The notes: generated from the letters alone by a model not told the origin. Positions 1 to 12,304 are shown, counted from the stretch's first letter. The stretch is 64,000 nucleotides of DNA from Ceriagrion tenellum (GCA_963169105.1 OY720642.1:75246716-75310715); one strand, 5' to 3'. Translations and numbers: made by a program.

Positions 1-1465
1 AAATCTACGGACTGTTTCGGCTCTTCCCGTTTGACACTGGGTTTAATCATGAACATCATCACCAAAATGACTAAACTTGAGCTTTCATTGTCCATCTCAT
101 TTGAATATTTTAATAAAAAAACTTCAATAATACGTGGCCGTAAACTATATGAACAGGTATCATCTATTTACGTCAGTAGTTTAGTGGAAGACGCCATTTT
201 TTCTCGTTCTTAATTTGGGCTTATGTTAAATAAACTCTCAAAACTCATAACGTCATGTAACTAACGTCAACGCAAATAAGGACATGGTTAACATTTTAAA
301 GAGGTCCTCGGAGAATCTTCTACCTTTTAAGGCATTGAGTTCTCAGTAAGATGTTCAAACTGATTGCTACAAACATTTTTTTCGGCTCCGAATGTAACCC
401 AGCTGCTGTTAATGTCCTCATTTATAAATATATGTGAAACACTGAAAAATGCCCAATTCTTAATGAGTGGTAACAAATGGATCGAAAGATGTGACTTGAA
501 GCATGGATTAGTTACGACCGTGTCCCTTCGTGAAAACGACGTAACCATTGAGAGAGTTATCAATTTTGGCCATTTCCCTTGGAGACACGTTCTATTTTAA
601 AACTCTGGGAAGTCCAAGTCGTTTAAATTATACCTCGCCGCTTCAAAGGAGAAGCGACTTGAGTAGTAAATATCAGTGTTAAAATTCAGCCGAGAGTGTT
701 CTTCGGTACCAAATAAGGGCAAATGGTCGCATAAAAATGGAAATAAGCAACTGTTTAAATAATCATATGGGTGGATTCTCTAAAGGAACTGCTTCCTGGA
801 ACTCTAGGTCACGTTTGAAGTGATCTTACCTAATTTTCATGTGTATTTCTCGGTAAAAACAAAAGTATGCGTCAACAATGACAGAAATAACAATAATGAC
901 ATTGGAATTAAAGAATTATTTCAAGTATTTCATTGGATGTATACAATTATTTCAAGAACAGAATAATTGGTACATAGTTTTTTAAATTTTCCTCAATACC
1001 TTGCCGAAATAATGTTTTTTAGCTTACTAAACTACATTTGGCAAAGCATAAGTTTTACGGTGAAAGGTTAAATTGAATGGAAATGATTCATTGTGAGAAA
1101 ATTAAAGTAAATACTGGCACGTCTAAGTTGAGTAACATTGAGCTTACTTAAGATGAAATTTTAGATATTTCTTTGCAGGAACATGAGGGTGGAATGACTT
1201 ATTGTCAGTAGCTCAGAATCCGTTTTGTTATCTCTCATATAAATTGCCTAAAAAAACAATATTACGGCCTTGAAGTACCAATCAGCGAAAAGAAATTGCC
1301 TTTCAGAGGTATTTTATGATATTTTCGAAAGGCATCGAGGATACGTATACTACTATTTAGTGGTTTGCGGATATTGAAATTGATTTTTATACTTTACGGC
1401 TACAAATAAACCTTGATATAGAAAGTTTATGTATTATTATATAATCGTGAGGAACTCACTTACAA
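1..1465. other. AT-rich unique DNA, no gene recognised
   Basis: No recognisable gene, tRNA-like box or terminal repeat is seen. The only open frames are about 60-80 codons, such as 31-213 and an overlapping pair on opposite strands at 327-600. They lack similarity that I recognise and are best read as chance frames. Runs of A and T are common, as in the rest of the unique DNA of this window. Confidence 0.6.
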
Positions 1466-1745
1466 AACATGAAGCACAGCATTAAAGAAATTAGTGTTTG
1501 TTAAGAGTATAATAGTTAGGTCATCGGATGAAAAAGTAAAAGAAGGATGCTACTTCATTCTGGTTAGGCCCTACCTCGAATACACCACGAGCATTTGTGA
1601 CAGTGGACATAAATATTTAACAAAAAAAAATAAAATAACATAAAAAATCTGCACGCTTTGTCAAAAACTGCTACGAGAAAACAAAGTATTTAAAAGTATC
1701 TTTACCCTCTGCGACACGCCCATATGGTGGGACGCAGGGTAATAT
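1466..1745 (+). mobile_element. LINE fragment, jockey/CR1 group, internally deleted
   Basis: Read on the plus strand with frame corrections, 1466-1700 gives an eroded reverse-transcriptase C-terminal stretch (pattern ALKKL.FVK, SSDEKVKE, CYF.LVRPYLEY). This is the same protein as the better copy at 27594-27950. The coding part then jumps to the family's 3' end at about 1712-1745, a CACGCCCATATGG-like motif followed by GCAGGGTA. The missing middle points to an internal deletion. Several stops and frameshifts make it non-functional. Confidence 0.7.
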
Positions 1746-2025
1746 GGAATGTGGTTGTACAATTTAATTCGAAAAACTGGGAACCAGCTTATGCTGGTTG
1801 GATTCAAATTCCCTGGATTTCATGTCATTGTCATGCTCATGCTGTAACACTACGTCAAACCAACCGTACCTAAATGTAGCGATTTCATGCAGATATGTTT
1901 TGAGTTTCTTATGATGAAATTTTGAGAATACAACGGAAAATTTTCAATTGTCCTTAGTCAAGCCTCCCACTGAAAAAACACAAAAATTGTGGTATCTCGT
2001 GCCACTGAATCTCAATTTCCTAACG

Positions 2026-2082
2026 CCACCTGCCACACGCCCGTATGGCGTGCTCGCCGGGCAGTATGTAGATGATACGTAT
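2026..2082 (+). mobile_element. LINE 3' tail scrap
   Basis: A short piece matching only the 3' end of the same LINE family: CACACGCCCGTATGG followed by GGGCAGTATGTAGATGATA. Other copies end in GCAGGGTAGTATGTAGATG plus repeats of GATGTA. No coding part precedes it, so it is either an extreme 5' truncation or a remnant. Confidence 0.6.
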
Positions 2083-3002
2083 TCTGCCTTAATCAATGTT
2101 TTTCGGACAACATCGTGTGACCTCTAATTTTATAAACATTATTTGACTGGACCCGACCACTATATTTCTCACCTTGTGCAGTGGTGGTACACGCAGATTG
2201 TAGGACTACAGTGAATGCCAACAAAGTTACCGAGTTTATATAGAGATTCTGGTACTGATAATTATGAACAAACTTTATAAATATATTATGGCCGAAAGAG
2301 TGAATATCGATTTCAAATGAAAGGCATTATATCTGCAATCTGTTGTACAATTTGTGCATTCAATAATAGCGATACTACTTACAAAAGCCAATTCATACAT
2401 TTATGAAACCTAACAGCAATTTGTACATCTCTCACGGGGAATATGCATTTTATGCACGTGCTCCGCTGTATTTGACTGGCTGCGAGAGATTGTAGGAAAA
2501 TAGAAGACTCAGTTCATCGATGACTTTTTTCTCAAATCGCTCGTTGCCCAACAGTATTTCACTCTTTAACGCGGCAAATATCTTTTCACTTCAGCTTTTC
2601 AATCAGCCTTTTGCAGCCTCGGAAATCCCCACTATTTTCGGCTTCTCACATCCGCATGTCTGAAAAGTGAACTCCTGGAAGCGTATGAATCGCTTGTTTC
2701 AATTTATTTGGAATTTCATGCATTAGTTCTTTGCATGAGGTCTTTATATCCTTTTCTTCGCGAGTTTTTGACTGGAATGCATGCTATAGCAGGGGTTTTC
2801 AAAGAGTCTGATAGATTTTACTTTGAAGACCCAGCGCCATTTCCCTCAATGGGAATTCCAGTTACAAAGCAATTCTATGAATGTCTCAACACTTACGCTC
2901 ACTGCACATCTGTTTTTGCCGTTACGCTTATATAATCGGATTATTGTTCACGGCATTCAAACGATGATGCCCTTTGGCAATGCTCTTTTGATCCTTTGGC
3001 AA
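2083..3002. other. No recognised feature
   Basis: Unique-looking DNA. A 75-codon open frame at 2708-2935 overlaps another at 2823-3038. Neither resembles a family I know, and no convincing exon boundary is visible. Confidence 0.5.
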
Positions 3003-3004
3003 TA

Positions 3005-3258
3005 TATGAGGACCCAAGAAGTCAAGGGGTCTAAGTAACAAAACTTTTGTTTAGAGAAAACTTAAGTCAAAGTTGAAAATGTTTGGTACAACCCACTAAG
3101 TAGTTAAGAGGCATTACCCTAGATAGCAGCACCTGTCAAGAATATCACTTGGATCCCTTTACCACCTAAAAGATTAATATTTTCACATCCCATTCCTGTG
3201 CCTAACTTATTTTTTTCAAAAATGTCACTTAGACCCCTTGACTTCTGGGGTCCACATA
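3005..3258. mobile_element. MITE with TA target duplication, copy 1
   Basis: The ends are inverted copies: TATGAGGACCC then AAGAAGTCAAGGGGTC on the left, and GACCCCTTGACTTCTGGGG then TCCACATA on the right. The element is flanked by TA at 3003-3004 and 3259-3260. That fits a Tc1/mariner-type non-autonomous element of 254 bp. A second copy lies at 40769-41028 and is about 90 percent identical by eye. A 62-codon frame inside is not a transposase. Confidence 0.65.
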
Positions 3259-3260
3259 TA

Positions 3261-4731
3261 GTGTCATGAGAGTCATGAATTTCTCTAAGGGATGAAGGGC
3301 ATTTCACCGGAAAGGCATAGTTTTATTTAGATGGATGCAACATACTTCAATTACGATATCTGATTACAGTTCCTCATTTATCATGACGATATGTGACTAC
3401 TGTTGCTCAGCTACCTATACGTGCCACCTCGTAGACCCTGGAATGTCAAGCCACAGGTTCCTTATTCCATTTCTTGCTGCATTTGGAGTAATAGAAGATA
3501 CCGATTTCGTGGGATACGTTTAATGATATCACTAAAATAGCAATATCCGAGAAACATGATTTTGCTACCAAAATTAGATGTGGTGAGATTACTTTTCAGA
3601 AAAACAATCTCAGAATAGAGACGTTATCAATAAACTTTCCGTAAATGTGTTACATTTTTTATAAACCGTCTAATTGTAAGAGTTGCTTCTGGCCGTTGCA
3701 TAACAGGCAGTGAGAAAAGTGATTAATTTTAACTAAAGTGCGACTTATTACTGAAAATATTAAATATTTTACTTTTGTGATAAACTATAAAAAATTTTCC
3801 ATATCTATTATTCATTAAAAACAACTTTAAATTCATTAAAATCCTTTTGTACCTGTTAAATCTAGCGATGTTTGGTTATTTTAGGCGTTTTTCCACTGGT
3901 GATATCGATGCGTATTGAACATAGCTTTATTGTTTATAGTACATATTCACATGCTTAATGTATATATTCTCATTTTATGGCTGAATTTTTAATTGTTTAA
4001 CCCTTAGACACTCATTTGGCATCCATCTTTCAGCACTCAGTGACAGGTAAATGAATATAATGTCACAATAATTTAAAAACTGTGCCGTATTAGTTTCATG
4101 TCTAAAATATTTTAGAAAAGTAGATGGATAAATGTAGAGATTGATGATTGGGGAATTGTATTTTGTTATAAATGTAATTTGTGCTTAGAGTGCATTCCAT
4201 CTCTTACTTGCGGTACTGAAAGCTCCACATCTTCCATATTCCGCGCTTTCTCCCTAACCGCAGTTTCATCTAATGGTCGCCGCAGATCTCAAAATGGCTA
4301 ATAATCATTCATATTAAATTCGTCCTTTATTGTTTCTCTTATGGCTAATGTCTTATTGGGTATCACTAAATTGTTGTTTAATCAATAAGTGTGAGTCATC
4401 AGTGCTTTAATGGCCGTATTCATTTCGTTGTAGAGCAAATCTTTGGTCGTTTTGTGACAAGTTTAATAGTTTTTAATTCCACGGACCACTGTTAAAGTCA
4501 TCTGTTTATACGGTGAAAATAACTATGTGCGTTGTAATATAAATGATGCAAGAGCTAAATTTTATAGATTTTAGGACAGATTTATGGCGCGGATTTCGAT
4601 ATTTTAGCAAAAACTGTAACTAAATATGCGCTTTTTTCTCCTGGGCATGATACCTTGAAATTTGTTACTCGCCATTATAAAGATATTAAACGCATTATTT
4701 CGCGTAACGAAGAAAATATCTGAGCTTATAT
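3261..4731. other. AT-rich unique DNA, no gene recognised
   Basis: No tRNA-like boxes, terminal repeats or coding signature found. The longest open frame is 62 codons (3335-3523) and has no recognised similarity. Confidence 0.55.
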
Positions 4732-4743
4732 TATCCAAATACT

Positions 4744-4938
4744 AACTTAAATAAAACTTAGTATACTCCACTATAGGTTTAATAACACTACCCGGGTTTC
4801 GACACTTCGTGTCAACCTGAAGATGAGACGAAGTGTCGAAACCCGGGTCGTGTTATTAAACCTACAGTGGAGTATACAAAGTTTTATTTAAGTTAATATG
4901 AATTACTTCCACAAAGTCAAGCCTGGAACCATTTCCTA
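4744..4938 (+). mobile_element. Palindromic element with hammerhead-like core
   Basis: Left arm 4744-4813 and right arm 4826-4895 are near-perfect inverted copies around a 12-base loop. The plus strand reads CTGAAGA at 4817-4823, a GAGAC/GTGTC hairpin, GAAAC at 4838-4842 and GGGTC ending at 4849. These are the parts and order of a type I hammerhead ribozyme with a very short stem III. A 43-bp one-sided tail containing CTTCCACAAAGTCAAGCC follows the right arm. A perfect 12-bp duplication, TATCCAAATACT, lies at 4732-4743 and 4939-4950. One extra T follows the CTGANGA box, unlike the textbook core. Penelope-like origin is inferred. Confidence 0.6.
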
Positions 4939-4950
4939 TATCCAAATACT

Positions 4951-5881
4951 TTGAAATAAATATAAAATTACGTAATGCAGCGTGTTCAAATAGCGACAGA
5001 TTACCAATAAACCTGCGATAGCAGAAATTGTAACTTTTAGTGTTAAAAGTACAGCTAAAACGAAAGAGGATAGAGTTTTTACGTGAGAGCTGGACCTTCC
5101 TTACGGGAAACATTTGGAGAGAAGAGGAAAAGGGCGTTCATTGGGTGAGCATCTGAGCTTGGAGATGAGTATGGAGTGGGGGAAGTAAGCGGAGATCGGA
5201 AGGATAAGATAAGCCGGACTTAAGGGTTTAAAGAGGTCCATTGGGAAACTGCTGGCCATACGGCGGGGAATCTTTTGAGTCCATTTCTGGAAACCAGTCA
5301 CATAAGGCCAGGCGGTCCAATTAAGTGGACTCGAGGAATTCACCGCTTGACCACGAATCGTCGCCCTGGCCTTTAAAATCCATCTCATTCCATTGTGCCC
5401 CTCGTCCTCGATCGCTGAGCCCACCACCGTAACTCCTGGGCATTTTTTGGATGCATAAAAATGCTTTTAATGGCCAGAGCTGGGTCTCCAAATCAGTAGT
5501 TTGAATGTCTGGCTTCTCTTCCTGATCTCTGCCTTTTTATATTACGCGTTCGCGTAAAATTTCCGTTACAATTTTATTTTTCCCAACATCGATTCCATCT
5601 GGTAAGTCATTAAAAAGAGTTGGGAGTTTGGAAAGGCGATTAAAAAAGATCAAATGTGATATCTTTATGTAAACGATTACATTTTAAATGTGTTAAATTA
5701 ACTTGAACGCCCTCAGGCTAGATTAGAGCCAGACAAATATTCATTCAAAGACAGACAAGTGGTGATTTGACTGGGTTATGTTAGCCTCTTTCTCGGTAGG
5801 GGAAATTTTACATAATGTGTATATAAATGACGATATTATTAGCAATGTACCTAATAGTGTTAGCCATTAACTAATGACTTT
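4951..5881. other. Unassigned DNA with a GC-rich open frame
   Basis: The minus strand has a 108-codon frame at 5101-5427 in a locally GC-richer patch. Its translation is rich in Pro, Ser and Lys and matches nothing I recognise. No flanking splice signals stand out. The rest is AT-rich and featureless to me. Confidence 0.4.
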
Positions 5882-6105
5882 GACACTCCACTGGTCATTT
5901 CACAGGTTTATAATTTATTGCACAACCCGGATTCCAATTCCTGGCATCATCTTCAGGTGCTCCTTGACAAGGTTAGAAGGTATTTCGAAGGTTTATATAG
6001 TAATATGGATAGTGCAATAAATTTTTGACCTGTGAACTGACCAGCGGAGCGTAAAAGTTATTTTTTCTGATGAGCATGCAACTCCACAAAGTTGAGCCGA
6101 GTTTC
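5882..6105 (+). mobile_element. Palindromic element, eroded hammerhead-like copy
   Basis: Arms 5882-5923 and 6012-6052 are inverted copies around the motif GTGCAATAAATT. In the loop the minus strand reads CTGAAGA (5956-5950), a hairpin-like stretch, then an eroded GAAAC and CCGGGTTGTG, resembling the 4744 element. After the right arm, 6078-6105 reads CTCCACAAAGTTGAGCCGAG. That matches the one-sided tail of the other copies. No clean target duplication found. Confidence 0.45.
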
Positions 6106-7150
6106 ATTTCATTCATCACTAACGAAGTTCTAGTGCTAGTTTCTAGTACTTTACAAAGCTAAAGTTACCTCATATTTCTACTTATTCATTTCCCAATCAC
6201 AAATTTTTTATTTGCCATTTGATTTTCTCTAAATTAAGTTTCCAGGCGGAAGAAATGTCTGGAAATCGCGCTAGTAAAGATAAAACTAGAGCCAACTTAA
6301 TATAACTTCAAGTTTGTGTTTCGAGTTTTCATGACCTATTTTAATTCTCCATCTTTTAAATAGCTTAAATTTTACTCCTAATATTTATACGAACGATACC
6401 AGGGTATACGAGGAATGGCATAATCGGATTTTCTGAGACCTGGTTGGATCGTTAAAAAGGAGCATAACTCTCCATTCCGGAGGTCTCTGTTCAAATACCG
6501 AGAGTGGTGGAGATTGTTCAGTCGAATCATCCCGATTCCTGCCGTGAATTTCAAGTTTACGCCCTCTCAAGCCCTTTCTTATTTTTTTGTCTTATCCGGA
6601 CCTGAAGTTAGCCATCATCATAGCAATGTATGCCTAGCCTAATTCAGTTTTGAGTAGTTCCTCTAATGGTATTTCAGACCACTTTTTCATAATTTGAACG
6701 CCAGAAAATTCTTCCCTCATTACGGCCTCGTCAATCACAGGAGAGCTGACTAAAGTTGGTATTTATCGTCGTATCTTCTTATGCCCCAGAGATTGTAATA
6801 TACGCTTCCTCTTCTGCATCATAGGAATGTTGGCCCAAAACGCATTCCCGAAAGAACTTCTTCATTCGCCTCAGATATTCCTTAAAAGTCGTCAAGACAT
6901 CGAGATAAATAACGTAATAGATGCATTGGACGCACTTAACCTTGCACTGACTGTTGAAACCCCCGGAGGTGGGATTTCAGTCACCGATTCTGAGATGAGG
7001 AAACTGGGACATGACCCCACCTCTATTAGATCCGGCATTTAGGACACTGTCGGAAAAAATTGTTGGTGTTTTATGTTGGAGACGAATATTTTTCTCTGGA
7101 ATTCAGATTGTTACATGAGGAGAGGACTTCAACTAACCTTCCGAGTAGGC
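6106..7150. other. No firm feature; possible SINE-like scrap near 6470-6520
   Basis: A stretch near 6475-6515 holds GGTCTCTGTTCAAATACC, which resembles a degenerate B box of a tRNA-derived SINE, but no A box is clear. Open frames of 61 and 71 codons at 6385-6570 and 6827-7042 are not recognised. Confidence 0.3.
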
Positions 7151-8126
7151 ATATTATTTCGGAAACAACTGTAGAGTATTAACTTCAAACGCTCATAAAG
7201 TATCGACTGACAATGGTGATGTCAACAGGATACGTTTCCTACCAGTAGTACACTTTGTTTTTCAAAAAACCGATGTTAGCTAAAAAGTTACGTGATTCAT
7301 ACAGCTATGTAATTTTATTGCAAAGGTCAAAAGGCAAATTTTACTGGGTCTAGTAGTAAGTCCGAAGCAGTCAGGGCGCGCTTCCCGGACTACTTCGGGC
7401 GGACGTGCAACTTAATTTGTTCAAACCTTGGTTTATTTCTTCTTTTACGTCGTACAAGGATGTGTTTTACCCATTGGCAGTCACTATTAATGCTCTAGGA
7501 CTATCCTCAGTAGCCACTAATAATAGTTTTAATTACTATAATAATTCATAATATATCATTTGCATGGTATATTTTTAAAAATTTCAGTGATATCTCTTGT
7601 GATAATCATCCCACCACATGATCAATTTTTATCCAAAAAGCCTTAACGAGAGACTGCCATACGAAGCTTTCTGGTTTGAGATAAAATTGGGAGAAGATTG
7701 CAACATCTAGCGAAATAGGGCTGGAACCCTATTTCCCTCTCTACCCTCCCTACTCGTTAGAAATTACTTGTCCCCTAATTAATCAATTCCAAAATCAACC
7801 CTATAATTGCTAAAAATATTATCTTTTTTAAAATGTAAATTGAGGTTTTCGTTGGAGTCGTCAGTTTTAGCCAGAAACGTTTAAGGTCGTATTTCAATTT
7901 GACACTTCGGCGCCGTTATGTAGCCTCACGCTGAAATAGCATCTGCTGTAAGCAACATATATCACGCAAAACATATTTGCAAAAAAATAGTGACTCAGTT
8001 CACTATTCAAAAGTTCACCATTTCACCACCCAAAACCTTATTCTTTACACCTTTATACGGCGTCTTAACTCCCCTACCATGTATCCATTCGGCGGCTCGC
8101 CTTGAAGTAAATAGAAAAATGTCCAA

Positions 8127-8312
8127 TAATTGCTTTTAACAAATGATGTGGTACGAAGTCACTCGCTCGGGTGCATATACACCAGGGTTGTAATTCGCCA
8201 TGAAAAAATCATTTGACTTGACCGGGATTGGAACCCAGGTCTCCCAATTGCCGGTCAGGTATGTTAGCCAGTTACACCACCAAGCCATCACCCTTCAAGG
8301 CGAATTTCGAGG
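8127..8312 (-). mobile_element. tRNA-derived SINE, family A
   Basis: Minus-strand copy. On that strand an A-box-like TGGTGGTGTAACTGGC is followed by a B box GGGTTCCAATCCCGGTCAAG and the shared body AATGATTTTTTCATGGCGAA. The 3' part (8127-8190) matches the neighbouring copy at 8451-8580. Confidence 0.65.
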
Positions 8313-8450
8313 GGTCTTTGTGTGAACAAGGTGTTCAGGCCTCAAGTCTACACTGTAGCACATGAGACGAAGTCGTGCTTACAAAGCCACTGTCGCGGTG
8401 GATAAACCCAACATTTTCGTTATTAAAACGAAAATTAACAAATTTACAAT

Positions 8451-8580
8451 CATTGCATTTAACAAATTATATGGTACGAGGTCACTCGCACGGGTGCATA
8501 TACACCAGGGTTGAAATTCGATATGAAAAAATCATTTGACTTGACCGGGATTCGAACCCGGATCTTCAAATTGCCCTCGA
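8451..8580 (-). mobile_element. tRNA-derived SINE, family A, truncated
   Basis: Same family and orientation as 8127-8312. The B box region reads GGGTTCGAATCCCGGTCAAG on the minus strand, but the tRNA-like half is cut off just beyond it at the CCCTCGAAATCCCC junction. It abuts a plus-strand copy, making a head-to-head arrangement. Confidence 0.6.
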
Positions 8581-8589
8581 AATCCCCTC

Positions 8590-8913
8590 AAACTCCCCTC
8601 GAAATTCGCCTTGAATGAAGGTGACTTGGTGGTGTAACTGGCACTGTATGCTAATGAATGTACTGTAATATGATATTGTTATAAAATAAAATCATTGGAA
8701 CAACACACCTGACCGACAATCGGGAGATCCGGGTTCGAATCTCGGTCAAGGCAAATGATTTTTTCATGGCGAATTTCAATCCTGAAGTAAATAGATGCGG
8801 AATCATCATCCACTGGAATGTGAGCCATTAATGAGTAAGGTTTTGACCAAGTTCACCGTAAAAATTTTGTCGTCCTGAGTCCTACCCTTTTATTAAATCC
8901 TCGTGTCGAGTCT
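8590..8913 (+). mobile_element. tRNA-derived SINE, family A, with 60-bp insert between boxes
   Basis: Plus-strand copy. The A-box-like GGTGGTGTAACTGGC is followed by about 60 bases (8643-8705) not expected in a tRNA, then GGAGATCCGGGTTCGAATCTC as B box and the family body. The whole 324 bp recurs at 12305-12636 and, partly, at 12832-13068. So this longer form was copied as a unit. Confidence 0.6.
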
Positions 8914-9176
8914 CCATTTCTGCGTAAAAGTTTGGCTAAAAGTTACCTAAACCCTGAAATTTAGAGTATTATTTATTTCCCGAATGAGATATAAAATATA
9001 GCCTTTGCAATAAAATTACATAGCTTTCATTATCACGTAACTTTTTAGTTAACATAGGTTTTTTGAAAAACAAGTGTACTGCTGGTGGGAAACGTATCCT
9101 GTTAGACACAACCTTAGTCATTCTAAATTATTTGAGCGTTTAAAGTAAATACTCTGCAGTTTTCTCGAAATAATAT

Positions 9177-11257
9177 TAATTATTTGTGGAAGTTCATGTC
9201 CTTGGTGCACTTTTCTCTTCCTTTCATTGCATACATTTTTAATATTAAATACATTGTCATTGTTAGCGCTGGAATAAGGTTCAATAACTTCAGAGCCGTC
9301 GAACTAGAGAAATGTAGGATATATTTTAATTTAATAGTGTTGAAATCCGTCGGATGTATAAACCTTCTCTCACGTCAACAACTTTTTGGATAGGTTATTT
9401 ATGAAATCCAAAATGTCACTAGAGACAGCAATTATGCTTCTAAATATTGATTTTTGTGCTATTAAACGCATCCATTTTCCCCAGAGTCTCTGGAAGATGA
9501 AAACCCTATGTTTCTTCCGGGTTTACAGCTTAATCGAATCCAGAAGAACAGTTAAAACGGAGAAAGCCGTAAAGCCTTTCCATTTGAGTTTAAAGAGCCA
9601 GTATTCTTCTAGTCTACGTTTCATCAGTCACATCTTCGGAGCGTTTTAAGGGCGCGATTCTTATCTTTGCTTTTAGCCTTAAAATCCTTGCTTTTATTTA
9701 GATACAAAACAGTTTTATTATCGTGATTTCAAATAGGCCAAGGTATAGAGGTGCTGTTCTTCATTTTAAATCCTTCAAAGCCTGCTTTCAAGGAGAGAAG
9801 TAACGTCAAGCTATTTTAGAGACGTCGCCATTATCTTTGAAAGCCTTGCTGAGATTCCTATAATTCTAAACAATTTTCGGAGTAAGTACATATTCATTAA
9901 ACTTATCGTACAATCAGAATCATATTCACCTTATGAATAAATTGGCTGGATAATTGAAGACACGATATTTACGATTTTTGTCTATTGCTGATAATGGGAT
10001 TTCTCTATGAGTATTAATATTGCCTTCTGGTGTATTCGAAAGCTCTCAGATCACAAATAACATTTAAGGCCCATAAATACTTGTCCTGCTAAAAACCCAT
10101 CAGTAGAAATTTTAATAATTATATTTTACGATGGTGCTCTTCATCTTTGTCACAAAACAGGCTTGTGCAAATTTCAATTGTCAATAAAATGCTTTGACCG
10201 AGCGTACTTGGACGTATAGTTTCACTGTACAAAGAGAGATAAGTTATATTATGTCAAGATCCCGATACTATGAGAGAAAATGCTCTTAGTGTCGTTCTAC
10301 AAGATAATTAAATAGTGGATACAAGTTGTATTAGCCACTACCGCGAAACTAAAGGAGTTCCAGCTCATTTAATTGGTAGTATTAGCTTTAATAGGAGTTT
10401 TAAAGCATGGATCCACTATCTAGGGAGACAACAACCTGCTTCAGGGTCGTTGAGGTCATGGAGGGGATCATTAAGTGTTCTTGGAAAACCTTATGTCAAG
10501 CAAAATTTATACACGAGACTAAAAGGTTATATACTGGCTGGGAGAATTACAGCGCAAAAACGACAATTCCTGAGCACAAGGAATATAATTGGGCTTTATT
10601 CTTTACATTTTTGTGAGGATATTAGTTTTTATCTTATAAAAATCCATCAAGTGCATATTTAGAACACGATATTGCTCCTACCGTAGCATATGTGAGTTAA
10701 TAACCCTCTAAAATCAATTGTAAAGGGTTATGTAAAGATCATTAAGGGGGAAGAAAGTGATAAATGCTGCTGTTTTATCTGTTGTTGCCATTGGTTTACT
10801 GTGCGGTAAAATGAAATAAGATGAATTTATTCTCGAGAGAAACCTCCTTAATTTTTCATATTTTTGGCACTCGGATGAAGTTTATGATTTCAATAATATT
10901 CCCTGACGTTTTGTCACGTCTTTCCGAATTTCAGTCAACTTCATCATTAAGAGAGTGCACTGGGAGAGACTAGATGCTCGGAATGCTGCATTTGGCTTAT
11001 ATTACTTAAAGTTTCAGATCTGGTAACTTTATAATAACTGGGAGAATATTATTCTAGCTTACGCTTGATATCTAAAAATGGTAGTATGGAGAAAATAATA
11101 GTTAAACCCTACTACTACATACTGGTTTACTAAAATCATTGATAAAATTCCGTCTTTTAACACACTTTTAGTAACTTGGAAGTAAAACAGCGTGACTCCA
11201 AGACATCTAGCCGCTTCCTCTATTCCTTTAACATATTTCCCATGTTGCTAATTTCTT
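9177..11257. other. No gene recognised; short open frames
   Basis: Open frames at 9184-9393, 9386-9649 (87 codons) and 10315-10662 (115 codons) are the only coding-like features. None has a motif I recognise. The 115-codon frame lies in ordinary AT-rich DNA and overlaps another frame, which argues for chance. No splice signals or repeats are evident. Confidence 0.45.
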
Positions 11258-11435
11258 TTATTTATTATAGTATTCCAAATACAGTACGATTGGCCAATCT
11301 AAATGGAACTAATAATGACAACAGGAAATTACAAATACCCTTGCCCTGAGATGTGAAAATTTCACCCAGTCGGGACCCGAACCCGTGACCCTCGGTTTAG
11401 CTGGCGAGGACATTCCCCTCCAATGGTGCCGGTTC
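11258..11435 (-). mobile_element. tRNA-derived SINE, family B
   Basis: On the minus strand a box-A-like CTCGCCAGCTAAACCGAGGG leads to the B box GGGTTCGGGTCCCGACTGGG. Then come CTCAGGGCAAGGGTATTTGT and a 3' part ending near GGAATACTATAATAAA. The same order of motifs appears at 23985-24178 and in part at 36010-36224. Confidence 0.65.
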
Positions 11436-11670
11436 TATTTTTTTCATTTGCCATTTTTGCATTTAATTTGCATTCCCGCTGAACCTTCCCCTTAAACTTG
11501 CTCAATAAAATTAAGAAAATTCACCTCAAGTGCCGAAATATGACAGGGAATAGACATTTAATCAAATTTAAATATGAAACTTTTTGGACTGCGGAAGGAT
11601 GATTATCAGAGTCCATCCTTTCTTGTGGGAAATTTGCTTTAAGATACGATCTCATCAGATTTTAAGAGGG

Positions 11671-11973
11671 ATCGGGTTGGTATGGTGGCTAGAGTACTGG
11701 CTAACAATACGGACGGCCAGGGTTCAAATCCCTGCAGTGGTGGATGTTTTTCAGAGGAAACCCGATCCCTACTTGAGTGTCTTGTGGAGGGCACTTCAAG
11801 TGCAGTACTCCGTTATTCGAATGAGACGTTAAACCGTGGTCCCCTTGGCGCATATCGTTAAGAGCAGGCTAATGCCGCCGCCGGGTTTCTATCCACCTTT
11901 CCTCCCTTACCTATCCCCTATAGCGCAAATGAGCATAGCTGTCGGTCGCCACTCCAAATATCCTATCCTCATC
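11671..11973 (+). mobile_element. tRNA-derived SINE, family C
   Basis: The A box region reads TGGTGGCTAGAGTACTGGCT and the B box GGGTTCAAATCCCTGC. A ~200-bp body follows with TTTTTCAGAGGAAACCCGAT, a stretch ending AGTACTCCG, and GAGCAGGCTAATGCCG. Two further copies lie at 51695-52003 (minus) and 59931-60200 (plus). The long shared body makes it a distinct SINE family rather than a tRNA gene. An 82-codon frame across it is incidental. Confidence 0.75.
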
Positions 11974-12304
11974 GGATTATAAGTACTTTGGTTAACGAGA
12001 ATGAATAAGCAAACGAAGTTCAATGAAAGCGATTTTATTCCGGAGGTAAGAAATCTTAAGTTCCATGAACAATCGCGTCGTGAGTCTTTTCTATTTACGT
12101 CGTTGCTTGGTGATGTATGCCAGCTTCCTCAGGTGTACCCTCTCTCGTGGCGCTCCAGCTAGCAGCAGACACTCGCCATAGTACTTTATCGGAACTAATC
12201 ATGCTCGCAAACCTAGGTTTTACACTACATGGTTCATATTTCTTACAGCTACTTAAATTTAAATGTTATGTTCCAATACGATTTCTATAAGGCCCAGAGA
12301 AAAC

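Larger units (their letters stand above)
7151..9176. repeat. Inverted repeat, ~175-bp arms, 1.7 kb apart
   Basis: Arm 7151-7327 and arm 9002-9176 are reverse complements of each other, with scattered mismatches and small gaps. Shared pieces include GCAATAAAATTACATAGCT and ACGTAACTTTTTAG. The enclosed DNA holds three copies of one SINE family. It could be a degraded DNA transposon later filled with SINEs, or an inverted duplication. No target duplication was found outside the arms. Confidence 0.6.
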
